Positions 24,184-36,697 of a stretch of DNA of 64,000 nt are shown piece after piece. Source of the DNA: Temnopleurus reevesii (taxonomy: Eukaryota; Echinodermata; Echinoidea; Temnopleuroida; Temnopleuridae); NCBI GenBank assembly GCA_036244855.1, contig BQKZ01000279.1, positions 178,196 to 242,195 on the forward strand, read 5' to 3'. Numbering within the stretch: the stretch's first letter is position 1; each line of letters begins with the position of its first letter. The notes beneath the pieces were generated by a model. The model had not been told where the DNA came from. It ran no database searches and worked only from the letters and a program-made list of their open reading frames with translations. The translations under genes were made by a program, and so were the position numbers.

Positions 24184-26910
24184 CATTTCCATCACTTTAA
24201 ATCAGAATTAGACTGGAAGAATTAACTCCAAGCTGTGGAGAAGCAACATCTAAAGCGTTCACATCACCCGAGGCGAAGTTTAGATGAAGACATGGGTTCT
24301 ACATCAACTAACAAAGATTTATTGGAGATCATAGAGACTCTATTCGTCAACGAGTCTAGATACCTGCCACAAACGAACTGACATCGACACTATGGCCGCG
24401 TGATGGGGTATCGAAATGAATATTAGATTTCAGAAGTCACTCCAGGCTAATTTGGCTAATAATGGACGGAGACTTAACGTGGGACGCACTAAGAATGGGG
24501 GTTCCATTGCTCCCTCTTTTCGGTTTCTTCGCCTAGGCTCTCGTCGTGGGAGCTTTGTGTAAAAGGATGCCGTAAAGCCTGTGTGGTATTGATCTGGAGT
24601 TGTACATATTGTCTGATGCCATTGATATCAGGCGAGGCATCCAAGCTTTTTTGCTTCAGCAGCGTGCTAAGAAGGAAGTATGGCAAGAGCGAGCAAAGAG
24701 CTCTCCCTTCTCTCGCCATACCTCATTTTTCTCCATTCCGCACCATTTCTCTTTCTTCCTAAGATAGCCGCATATAAGCTATTCCATCAAGCCCTTCTCT
24801 TTGAAGCGACATCGAGGCCCAAACCCGGCCGGTGCTCAGGCGGACCACTTGCATGGGGCACCGTGGAACAGCGTCTCGGGCAGGTCGCGTTTCAAATTGC
24901 AGCCATGAATCGATCGCAGAACAGAGGCATGCATATTCATCACCGATTTGGAGCACTTTGATTCGAATATTTTAACAGTGACACATGTAGCAGGTTTTGA
25001 ATTAGCAATCCTCCAGGCGTGCCGCGTCTAATTTTTGTTCTCACTGCACCCTCCCTACTCTTCAGACCCTTCATTGTGGCGAGTCTCTTTCTTCTATTCT
25101 CTTTCTCTCAAGTCTGTCGGAGAGAGCATGACTCTATTTAACACTTCACCACCACCACATGCTATGATGAAGTTATCAAAAAAAATCAATGATTTCAGAA
25201 AAAAAATGGAATGAATCTTGCATCTCTTTTTGATCGCAATGCTCTCTTGTCGGGAAGAAATATGCCTTGTTTTCAACTCCATGGAGAATATTTCAAGAAT
25301 CGTTCTTGCATTTATCGATTTTCACAAATTATCTTCTTTTCGCTTCTGCGTTTCATACCGGCCAAGCATCCCCCTCGTCGAACCCCTTCATTTTTTGTAG
25401 CAGTCTATTTGATGTGAGTGTATGATACAGGAATACAAATGTAATAATCTCTAATACAAATAAAGAGTTGTCACTATTTTGGTGGTAATTGTTATAAATG
25501 ATGGGGATTGAATGGTGCAATTTGAAGCACTTCATTTGATATTATAAGCAGTGTTGATTTTTCCCCCAGGCAATATTCTCAGCAATTATATCCCATTCTT
25601 TGATTGTAAGTTAAGTCATGACCTTTCGCTGTGCCCCATTAGATCTCATTCAATCAAAAGAGAGGGTAAACTCACTCATAGAAATTAATACACTTTGGAT
25701 ATAAAGCAAGTGTTGACAATTAGTCCGGGTTTATGATAACAAATCAGAGAGTAGGCGCACGAGCCATTCCCCAGCTCAGGTTTTTATCGAGGTCGATATT
25801 TGTTTGCTGCAATGTCTAAAAAGTGCAAATAAAAGTATTGTGGAGAATTATATATTTGTAACTATGAATACATAATATTTACTCGCATACAATGCAAACA
25901 ATAATTATATCCGATTTGGGTGTAAATTCCCACATTCAAGGGCAAATATTTGGTGTGCTAACAATAAAAACAACCGAAAATCTGTATTTGCATTACTCTC
26001 TTTTGTTAAACCATTACTGTGTTAAGTGTCAAATACTCACTACATAAATAAACACAAAATGAATAGATTTAGGAGTAATGAATTTAAATCAATGAAAAGA
26101 GGGAAAATGAAAACAAAACATTACAATACGCCCAAATTTTCTTCTACAAACAAGAATATTGTTTTTTCCCCTTTTCCCTTTTATGTCCCTTTTCTATCCA
26201 TTGAGATGGATGATGATGATTATGACATATGGATGTGAGTGTAACCATAGAAACACAATAGTATACGGTTCAGATATAAAAATCCATTTCTATCATATCT
26301 GTCATTTGTCATTGCGGAATGTTTGGAAAAGTTGTGTGTATTTATTCCCTATTGGTAATTATGAAGATGGTTAATAACTTTCAATATCGATTGTCACAAT
26401 TTGTTCTTAGTTGTGTTTGCCAATATTCAAAATTCCTCCTGAATTCTGTCTACTTTATTTGTGTACCACATTCGTCATGTGTGTGTGTGTGTGTTACTTG
26501 CCTATGAATGGTCGGGAGGGTTGTTAAGATAATTCTCAGGTCCATTTTCGTTCCCTGTATTATGATGATTTTATTAATTTCATTCGGTTTGGTTCAGTTT
26601 CGATAATTTTTTTTTCATTAACTTAACATTGGAAAAGTAATTGTTCACTTGAAAAAAAAGAAGCAATCAAGAATTAAGACGCTACGATACCTAACTGAAG
26701 GTCATGCTCATATTCCAATTATAGGTGAGTTGTTATTTCTTGTCCAATCCTTGCTGGTGGTTTAAGAGTGTCTAGAACATGTTGCCGGGTAATTTACTAT
26801 ATATACCCGTATCTCAATCAGTTAGTACAAAACTGGTAACCTTGATAAAGGGCGTAAAGGTGCAAACAGATTTGGGTGAAAATCGAATAACAACAATATG
26901 ATATTGCATT
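24184..26910. other. Non-coding intergenic DNA
   Basis: No exon is supported. The stretch at 24480-24960 is more GC-rich and complex than its surroundings and holds a short hairpin (GTATGGC 24678-24684 with GCCATAC 24715-24721). A short GT run lies near 26478-26494. Confidence 0.5.
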
Positions 26911-26990
26911 CTGCCGAGTTCTTACAGGATTCGAACCTGTGCCCTTGAGGATGTGGGATTGCTTGATTCTACCTTATCCAACCGTTTCAT
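26911..26990 (-). repeat. Degenerate tRNA-like sequence, probably a SINE head
   Basis: On the minus strand there is a good T arm, ACAGG-TTCGAAT-CCTGT, containing the B box GGTTCGAATCC (26927-26937). An A-box-like GGTTGGATAAGGT (26971-26983) lies at tRNA-like spacing. The acceptor and anticodon stems do not pair, so it is not a functional tRNA gene. A tRNA-derived SINE or tRNA pseudogene is most likely. Confidence 0.5.
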
Positions 26991-28088
26991 GCTACAATGC
27001 ATACACGATTACGGCATAAAAATACATGTATATTAAACTATGACTCCGTAATGTTACAGTGCTGATAGTGTAACGACAGTTATATCATAATGTCGCTCTC
27101 TCGATGGACAGCTCAGTCGGTAAATCAACAGCTTTGATATGAATCTCGCACGCATAGGTATGGGAGCATAATTGCACCGTTTCTGAATTTCTAAGTGTGT
27201 TGTAGACAGTTGGAATGGAGCGACCGCTCCCCCCCCCCCCGTGGGTTGTGTGCGCAATTACATTAAAATGTTAATATATATTATATATCTTTCATCACGC
27301 AGCTTTTGTTTGCACTTCAAAATTTGCACAATTTCAGAGGGATAAAACACAAACAAGTGAAATGTAAAAGGGATAATAGCAACAAGTTATTCATTATAAT
27401 TTAGGATCTAGCATTGGCATTAATTTTTTTGACGATTGGAAATGTCAAAAAGTCGCTTTGCGCAGCAGTGACTCAAACAAGTAAAACATATGCGGGGTAA
27501 AACAACTTCGACAGCATTTATGCATTACAATATCCTTTTGATGTTTCAAAATACAAATTTCTAAGGCTCAGGAGCTTCGCTTCCTTGCTTGTCATTTTCA
27601 CGACTCTCTATATAATATTTGTGGTCAAAGACAAATGGAAAGAATGAAGAAAAACAAGGACATATACAAAATAATCTTCTTTGTAATCGAGCAGAGGAAA
27701 GACACTATAGAGAGGATTTTAAATACAGATATTGTCTAATTACCCGTTGAATCTCGTTATGTTTTGTCCAAACCATACTTACCTTAAACAGCTTTTTTTT
27801 AAGGTTACTTGTGAAAATAACATCATGATTGCTCATATGATTCTTGGTACATTTTGACCTACAATACAGTTCAACAGCATTTTCAAATGTTAACAAAATG
27901 TGTAGCCTTGCAAAGTTCATCGACATTCTTTCTACGTCTTACCAATGTTTTCCTAATTAAAATTTTAAGTTGGAGGTTGTCCCCAATGGAATGATACCTG
28001 GATCATGCGAAGTTATTAAAAGAAAATCAAAACAAAAGAACAATTGTAAACTTCATTGCGGTTGTTGGTGTGCGTTTGCAGGGGAGGG
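26991..28088. other. Non-coding DNA up to the assembly gap
   Basis: An 11-base C run lies at 27230-27240. A second weak tRNA-like A-box segment (CAGCTCAGTCGGTAA, near 27110-27124) may be another SINE remnant. No exon is seen. Confidence 0.45.
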
Positions 28089-28785
28089 NNNNNNNNNNNN
28101 NNNNNNNNNNNNNNNNNNNNNNNNNNNNNNNNNNNNNNNNNNNNNNNNNNNNNNNNNNNNNNNNNNNNNNNNNNNNNNNNNNNNNNNNNNNNNNNNNNNN
28201 NNNNNNNNNNNNNNNNNNNNNNNNNNNNNNNNNNNNNNNNNNNNNNNNNNNNNNNNNNNNNNNNNNNNNNNNNNNNNNNNNNNNNNNNNNNNNNNNNNNN
28301 NNNNNNNNNNNNNNNNNNNNNNNNNNNNNNNNNNNNNNNNNNNNNNNNNNNNNNNNNNNNNNNNNNNNNNNNNNNNNNNNNNNNNNNNNNNNNNNNNNNN
28401 NNNNNNNNNNNNNNNNNNNNNNNNNNNNNNNNNNNNNNNNNNNNNNNNNNNNNNNNNNNNNNNNNNNNNNNNNNNNNNNNNNNNNNNNNNNNNNNNNNNN
28501 NNNNNNNNNNNNNNNNNNNNNNNNNNNNNNNNNNNNNNNNNNNNNNNNNNNNNNNNNNNNNNNNNNNNNNNNNNNNNNNNNNNNNNNNNNNNNNNNNNNN
28601 NNNNNNNNNNNNNNNNNNNNNNNNNNNNNNNNNNNNNNNNNNNNNNNNNNNNNNNNNNNNNNNNNNNNNNNNNNNNNNNNNNNNNNNNNNNNNNNNNNNN
28701 NNNNNNNNNNNNNNNNNNNNNNNNNNNNNNNNNNNNNNNNNNNNNNNNNNNNNNNNNNNNNNNNNNNNNNNNNNNNNNNNNNNNN
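28089..28785. other. Assembly gap (697 N)
   Basis: All bases are undetermined. The left edge is GGGGAGGG and the right edge is a run of nine G, so the missing part probably begins and ends in G-rich, hard-to-sequence DNA. The true gap length may differ from 697. Confidence 0.99.
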
Positions 28786-28849
28786 GGGGGGGGGAGATTT
28801 TCATAATAATTCCATTTCATTATTGTATTTTATTTACATTGATGATCAG

Positions 28850-28975
28850 TAGGGACCGAGTAATAAGTCTTTCAATCAGAAAATCATGGGTTCGAATCTT
28901 CGTCGTGGCAGTAATTTCTTTCAAAGTGAATTAACACATGTCGTACTTCACTCTACCCACCTATCGGTGGAGTTT
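28850..28975 (+). mobile_element. SINE fragment, 5' (tRNA-like) half
   Basis: The B box GGGTTCGAATC (28888-28898) is followed by GTGGCAGTAATTTCTTTCAA and a GTACTTCACTCTACCC segment. These align with the minus strand of the SINE at 8091-8382 (ATGGCGTCAATTTCCTTCAG, then GTGCTGCACTCAACC). The 3' half is missing. This is the only copy of the family in plus orientation in the window. Confidence 0.65.
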
Positions 28976-30139
28976 TATCGATTAAACCCATAGTAACTGT
29001 ATATGTGACACTACATCATGATCATTATGAGAAATATAATGATTAAATTTCTCCTTGAAAAACAAATAATGTAAGGACAAAAATAAAGACCTGTTGATGA
29101 CATGAGGAACTATCATACAACAAAATCTTAATTGCCTTCTGATTATATTCCCATCCTTTACAAATAAAATTTTTACATGAATTTGTATATGGAGATGCGG
29201 AAGAACTACATATATAGAGACAATTGTGATGGATACATAATACGAGAGTGAGTTGGATTCGAGGTTGATGCGGAAAGGCCTAGTAATAAATGGCCAAGAC
29301 TTAGCGATTCCTCCCCTAACTTTGCATTGCCGGGAGAGAGGGGGCACTTGAGTGACCGCAAACACTCGGCATTTTGGAACTCTTCATTCGGGGTTTTGAC
29401 GAAGCTTTATGCCTCGTCGAAGGAGAAAACAGTCCTTGCCACGGGTCGATCCTTCCTCAACTCGAATGGAACAAAAGAAAAGCTGTCAAAAGTTTGGGCA
29501 GAGTGTGAAAAGTGGGTAGTTGCATCTCAATAGAAGGTATTTGCTCACTAATTGTTGCTTTTGTCACGTTTCGTTTCAATCGATATGAGGGGGGTAAGAG
29601 GTGTGATCGGGGTATGGGGTGAGGGCAGGGAGGGGTGCTGGTATAGTCACCGCTCGCGACACTTTTATTACCCCTCCCTCTTCCCATTATGGGTATTACC
29701 CCTACAAGTATCAATAGCTTTCTTCTGCTGAAGGTATTGTTGCAAACTGGAATAAATAGAACATGACAAGCCATGAAAACTCAGTGCTTGACGTCATCTA
29801 GATTTGATAAAAAGAATGACCCTGGGGCCCCATAGCAACCCGTCTTCACTCCCATTTTGAGGAAGAAAGGGAATTGGTAGAAAAGGGATCTTCGCACCTG
29901 CAATCATTCTAAATGTCATAATAAGATAAGATTAATCATTCATAAGGTTTCGTATTTCCTTCCGAAATGGTTTTGTTTCTTAAGTGGGATATTAGTACAA
30001 TTCGACTTCCCAAGCTAATACGGTATAGGAATATGTGCAGGCTTATGCCTGGAAAATAGAGTTCACAGCTATATTTGCGCTGTCCGTAGAATATTCATGC
30101 TCCATGTGAACAAATGATATATGACTAGAAAGAATACAT
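28976..30139. other. Non-coding intergenic DNA
   Basis: No exon is supported. A more complex stretch at 29270-29700 includes purine-rich GGGGTA-type words but no known element. Confidence 0.5.
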
Positions 30140-30265
30140 GTATTAGTTCAAGTTCAAGTTTACTTTCCACAAATCACAAATTATAGTCTGAAGCGAAACA
30201 AATGATACAATACAATGTAAAATAGAAAGATATAAAGCAATATTAAGATATTTAGTATAAGTATA
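30140..30265 (-). repeat. Dispersed repeat with (CTTGAA)n tail, copy 2
   Basis: Read on the minus strand it matches 4126-4315: TTTTACATTGTATTGT, then GTGATTTGTGGAAAGTAAAC, then two to three TTGAAC units. The shorter tail and internal differences mark it as an independent older insertion. Confidence 0.7.
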
Positions 30266-33200
30266 TCATAGTAGAATTCAAAACCTAATCATCTTAAGTG
30301 ACGCTTATAATTATTAGAATTACTATTGTTATTATTATTATTGCTATCATTATAAAATCAATTTAATTTTATAGTATATACTTTTTCTTTGTGATTATTA
30401 AAGAACAAATAAAATATGTATAATTGCTCTTCTATGTGATATCTTGTACCTTTGTTTGATGTATTCTTCTTATCCACATACATCTCAAAACTTATTGATG
30501 ATTCTAGCAACTTGTAAATGCATACAAATAACAAAGTCACACTTTTATCAGAATGACTTCTTTCACATCTACTGCTGCTAGCAAAAAAAATAAAATAAGC
30601 TAAACTTTATTTTTTTTATTTTGGCTATTACCAAAATAACTAATGCAAATATTGAGTAAGTTTATATTTCATATCGTTAGATGAGATGTATTTAAAATCT
30701 ACGAAGTGAGTATATCGTCCACAATATTATGTCTCTTCCATTGATAAAGAACTCATACCTTCACTGTGCCTCGGTGACACCGCATCATCTTTTGAAATCA
30801 GATCTTAAACACTTGATATGGATATGTTTTCATTTGACTCTGTCATGTGATCAAATGAGATCGAAGAACGAATATCTCTTGGCATGATAGCTGCTTGATA
30901 TCTTTCATGGGTCTTTTTATGAGAGAGATAAAAGCAGCGAGTTTCTAGACTGATAGATGGAGTAAATGATGCAACAGCATGTTACCCCTTTTATTAGCCC
31001 TCTACCTCACTCGAGCTGAACGTCAATCTATGCATGCCTTTAAGCTGGCCTTGCGGCAATACTGCAAACTGCAGCCATGAATACTCTAAAAGATACTCGA
31101 GTTTTACTGCTTTTCTTAGCCGCCATCCTTGCCTAGTTCCCGCCATGCACTCACCTATCCAGCCCCTGGCGGTAACCCTCTGACTGTCTGCCAGCAATTT
31201 GTGCCATTAGATTCGGCTTGTGCGCCAAATTAGCGCAACCTAACACCCCACTCGCAATCACAAGATGGATTTCTATGCACGAGACTTTGAAGGGGATCGC
31301 ATACGATACATGGACCATCTTATTGCAACTGTTTGTGACAGTGTAAAGTGTGCAAATAGCATAGATTTACATTAACGGACCGTACAAATACTAGCAAGCC
31401 AAGCGATATTGAGTCAACACCACAATGCCTTCACAAACATGGTTCTTTGAGAAGAAGTCATCTACGATAAACGGGCCATGTTTGAACGAAACAGTTATCA
31501 AACAGATTAATAGCAAGATTAACACACTTGGAGTGAATGGACAAGCTTGGTGGTCTAGAATAACATTTTTATTCTAAAATTAAATCTCTGGACTCGTGTA
31601 TGAAAAGTAAGGCATCTAACAGACAGAAGGAATGTAACAGAATCTCGAATTGGCGGCATATGACACTTGTTGCTCTCGACGTATATTCTGTACATATTCA
31701 CCGGTCGATTTCTCAAGAAAAGAAGAGAAATGAGTTATGGAATAAAATAAAGAAAAATAAAATAGAGAGATGGAAAGAATGGAACAGAGACAAGAAATAA
31801 TAAATGAAGATGGGAATGAAGAAAAAAGGAAAATTGCGAAAGGAAAGAGATGACGAGCAAAATGTTAATTTTAACGACGCGTCATAACAGAGTCCTTATC
31901 AATTGAGAAAGACGAAGGCGAAAATAACCTATTCTCTGTCCGTACGTACTTAAGAACATTTTAGCATGCCCAAATGAATTGTGCGAGAGAGAATAGGGCA
32001 TTAGTAGGACATTATTCACAAGTACTTAGCCCTCCCATCTCCGTGTGCTCTCAGCTCTTTTACCATCCATGTTTCTCGCCTGTCCTCTTTATTTTCTATT
32101 TTTGAGTGTGACTCGATTCCGTTGATTGACACTTAGCAAGAACAAAACCTATTATGTAGACAATAAGGTGAGTCGGGGTGTAAGCCACTCACTGGTCTAC
32201 CTGTGCACAGGTGTGACGGAGTGCCTCGGGCATAATGTGGGGAATCTTCTCTTCTCAGTATGTCTGGTAGAACCACGGCAACAGGGAGGAGAAATGAAGG
32301 GTGACGGGAAACTTTGACAAAGACACGCAACCAAGACAGAAAGAGATACATGACAAACAGTCCACCTACATCAGAAGATAGATTTTGGGAGATAGGTCAG
32401 GCAAAAAGTCACGTGAATGCTCCGGAAAGGAAAGTAGGGGTTCGAGAGGAGTGTTAGAAGAGACAGGAAAGGGTAGTTCACCCTGATCTACGAGTGATGG
32501 TAGTCACATAAACTCAGGTGCAATCGAGTGGTGTATGTTACACCCCACCCCTCCTCAGCAGCCCCATCTCACTCGTACCCAAACCTTACCTGAACATCTG
32601 TATTTGATGTGAATGTACTATCTTTCAGTATACGACGTTTGTACTTCCTTCTACCTGTTAATTTGTACTGAAAGATATAAAACCATGTACCAAAAGCAAC
32701 AATGTTCCCATCTTTATAATGGTTGATTGTCCTTTTCCTTATCTTATTTTAAACATTGATAATTGAATATTACAGTATCAAAAGAATATTCAATAATTTT
32801 TATGGGGGTGTTAGGGTGGAATGTTGCACCTTTATCATATCGGTTCAGCTATAGTTTTCCAACCCGTGCCATAAATGATCGCTTCATCCAAATTAGATGA
32901 TATATAAACTGACCTGTGCAGCGACTGTTATCAACCAATGGACATTATAGGAGATCAGAACTTTTTAATTTTGATTTAATTTTTGATTTAACCAGAACGA
33001 TTTGATTGGCCGAGTAAGAGTAATATTTGAAATACATATTTAGAGAGTATACAAGAATTAACTTGAATCACAACATGATATGAAATACTACATTAATTGT
33101 TTTCAGATAAAAATTAAAAACATCCAGGAAGACCTCACATTTGATTTTTGTTACAATGATGTTTATGATCCGTAGCCTTTTCGTGCGTCATTTCTATGCA

Positions 33201-35325
33201 AATAGGGATACGGTGGAGTTCCAAATTTTGAAATATCGAAGGACATCGATGTCAGAGTGAAAACATCCCAATAGTGGTGTTAAATAGTTCACACTCCATT
33301 TGAGAGAGTGTCTTCCATGGCTGCATCCCAATGGGTCCTCTTCCTTGTGGTCAGATGATATAGGCAATCTGTGGTCGGGATGGTTTAACGTATCAATGGC
33401 CATCAATTAGGGGCAGTTCATCAAATCTCATAATTCATTTCATACATGACTACGAATTCACAAAAGTACAACAAAGCTATCAACCTTGATGCTTTTGTTT
33501 CCTCTGTTTTCGATATTGCAAAAATATAGATCGCTCTGTGTCGGATTTCATTATTTTCATCATTTTGACTTTGATGTATGAGTAAAGTTGCGGATCTTCC
33601 AAAGAAAATGTCATTTCAATTTCATTTATCTTTTAGGGCTCGCATATTGAAAATTATATTAAAATGATGTAATTTAAAAACTTTGAAATTACTGTAATGT
33701 AACCTTTAAAAATAAGGAAATGTAACATGGAATACATTCAAAGGTTATTAGACAACGATGATCATGATTTCTGTTAAGGAGTATAATGATTGAGCAGTGA
33801 ATGTTATAAACTTTTTCGCTGTCAAATTAAAACTTGGATATGCAGGGTTTGTAAACGCTTGGCGGATATTCGGTATAACAGTTACAAATAAATAGTTTCT
33901 TGTCGCAAACAGTCCTGACAACAATTCTCTACGTTCAGAAACCATGCAAACGTTTGCCAATTGGCCAGATATATCTCTTCAGAACAAACATAGAATACGA
34001 AAAACACCCCCGCAGCAATTTACGATATACCAGAAAATGATTAAAAAGTATCACGAATGAAAGCGAGATTGTGGTCTTTTAGTCGCAATTTCATTTTTGT
34101 TTTGATAAGACTTCTTACACAGTTGCATGAGTTAGAAGTATTTAATTGACGGAAAGTATGCAGGCGTTTTGGCAGTCATTTGGTTTGGGGTAAGTTAATG
34201 TTTCAACCCACAAAGAGTATTCAATACTTTAATTTCATGAAAACAACAATCGTTTGTATTTTTCAACATTTTGGAAACGATATAAAAGATAGCACTGGAA
34301 GTCGTATGAAGGGAAATCTAATTCGGTTATGATGCAATTGTAGTCAGGAGTGTAGGCCTATATCTTTTTTCGGTAAGCGGATCCAGAGGAAATTTGTTGG
34401 TAACGAGTATTTCTTTCTCAGCAATATCTCGTTCTGATGATGAGAAGTAGGCTCAAAAGATTACAATATATTGTCACGCACATTATAGCAGATTGCTTAG
34501 AACTTTCCCATGTCTACCCAAAGTCAAAAGGAAATCTGCATTTTTTCCTTAAACTGTCCGTAAATCTTTTTGAAATATATCTCTTTCTGGGATTGAAAAG
34601 AAGTTACATGCTTCTCTAACTCCGAATACCGATACAAGCACCCAAAGAATAGACAGAAATGGGATGGGTGAATCAAAAATAAAATCCATTGAAATCAAAC
34701 TTGGGAAAATAATAACTGGTTGTGGCCTTGAGAGCTATTGTTATGAAGCAGTAGAATGCGTCGGGACGATGGCATTGATTGTGCTCGGATTTCTTTCACG
34801 CCCAGGTAGGGCTAAGGGAAAGACTTCCTGCGGGGGCGGTGCCCATACAAGCATGGGATATGGAACCATACAACCGAGTTAACAAACCATGTCCGCAGAC
34901 TAGAATGATTTCATATCTAACCATGAAATCGCATCGGTAGATACAGGCCCTTCCAACGTCATAAAGGGGGGGGGGTGATTGATATACTGTAGATCAAGTT
35001 GACATAGCCTAAATAAACATTTATCAAACAAATTTTACATTTTTTAGATTTACAGATAGATCCTATACAAAATTTAGAATATAATCATGATACTTTCATG
35101 TTTATAGACAAATATACCTGTGTCTTGATCGGTTTAATTTCCTCAAACTCTTGCGGCCCTTATGTAAATAGAAACACAAACAAATTTATTCAACATCAAT
35201 TGATGCCTCAGGGAAAACAGAGCGATTTTCTAGATTCGATGAGGCATTATCGCTTTAAAAAGTTAAGAGTTTGGCACAGTTTTAATTTTTCATGGAATTC
35301 AACGCATATTTCGTTTTACTTTTTG
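30266..35325. other. Non-coding intergenic DNA
   Basis: No exon is supported. It contains a perfect 12-bp inverted repeat (32619-32630 with 32666-32677), a T-box half-site AGGTGTGA at 32209-32216, and a 10-base G run at 34966-34975. The rest is featureless AT-rich DNA. Confidence 0.5.
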
Positions 35326-35846
35326 AAAGGAGCGTCTACCCCAAAATAATTTTTTTAACAGAAGAAGAAAAAATAAGTGAGCAGAACAAGAAAAGTTCGA
35401 AGAAAATTGGACAAGAGTAATAAAAAAAAGTTATGAATTTTTTACAGATTTGCAAAAAAAATGGGTAAATCAGTGAAAATTTCCAGACATATTGCCAATT
35501 TGATGACATCATGGGTGCACTATTAAAAAGAATTGTTACTATCTTGATGGGGCAAAATTCATCATTTCTACAGTAAGATACTAAGTTTATAGTGGGTCTA
35601 CATAATAGTTTTGAGGAAATAACATTTTTGGAAAAAAAGTAATATTATACAACATTGGTATGAATATAATAAATAGTCAGTTGTGTACATGTGACGTCAT
35701 CAGTTGTAAATTTGTCTCCATTTTCAAACATTCATAACTTTCTTATTAGTTGTCCGATTTCTCGCAATCTTTTTGTTCTATTCATCTGATTTTTCTGCTA
35801 TTACTGACATGCTTGAAGAAATATCATTTTTGGGTAGACTCTCCTT
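35326..35846. mobile_element. ~520-bp foldback DNA element
   Basis: The ends AAAGGAGCGTCTACCCCAAA (35326-35345) and the reverse complement of AAAGGAGAGTCTACCCAAAA (35827-35846) are terminal inverted repeats. The inner arms also match in inverted order, for example GGACAAGAGTAATAA and AGTTATGAATTTTTT on the left against the reverse complement of the segment at 35730-35765. The arms also carry TGACATCA (35504-35511) and TGACGTCA (35692-35699). There is no coding capacity. It is probably a non-autonomous DNA transposon of foldback structure. Confidence 0.75.
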
Positions 35847-36697
35847 TTAGCAACCATTTATATATCCCATGTCACCCGGGTCTTCCCAGCACACTGGTTT
35901 GTGCAGTTTCACACAGTTTTCATATCTGACGCTCGACAGCATTATCTCATTTCAATCGAATAAGTATAAATGAACTTTTGAGTAATAAAATGGGCGTCAT
36001 TTTTATTAACCCGCCACCCTTTTGCCAAATTTCTACCATGACGTAGTTTGGCTCATGCTTTTCAATCAAAAGAATATTCTTAACCAATTGTGATGATGAC
36101 TAAGCTTATCGAATAGTGTTTTGTGGCACAGTCAATGGACCATTAATGCGGCTCGATTTTCAGCCATTATTTCTCGACCTTCACGGCTTTTCAACAAAAC
36201 TGAAAAACAGCCAAATCTTTCTTTCATGACATGCTCTTAGATAGCTTGATATCATGTATAATAGTTTTCAATACCATGTGTAGCCTGTAGTCTAGGAATG
36301 AATTGTATGAAGTAACTCGTGTAATCAATAATAACAAATAGTTCAGTCGGACAATAATTGACTACATAGTTATATTATGGTTATGATATCTTTATCAACA
36401 TGTCATATCTATAAATTGAGAGATAACACACAAAAAGTTATTCGATATAATGGTGCACATCCGGTTTCTGTATTATTTCACATCACCAGTCTGAAAATGT
36501 TATACCCCAATGCTCCAATAGTTTGGAAAATAAAATTAATGAGGACATGTTACCAAGTTAACAACTAACCAACCTTGCACGCATACTGATAATTGTGGTT
36601 ACATTTATGACTTTAGACTGTCATTTGATAAGAATCAATTTGACATTGTAGAAATGATTCGTGTTTGAATGACAGTCGATCATGAGATACGAATCGC

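Noticed and set aside
24678..24721. Short hairpin as a possible small-RNA precursor
   Set aside because: Only 11 pairs with a large loop; too weak without expression data.
26911..26990. tRNA gene on the minus strand
   Set aside because: The T arm is good, but the acceptor and anticodon stems do not pair; better explained as a SINE head or pseudogene.
27970..28934. Open frames of 250-290 codons across the gap
   Set aside because: Almost entirely undetermined bases; no stop codons can be seen in N.
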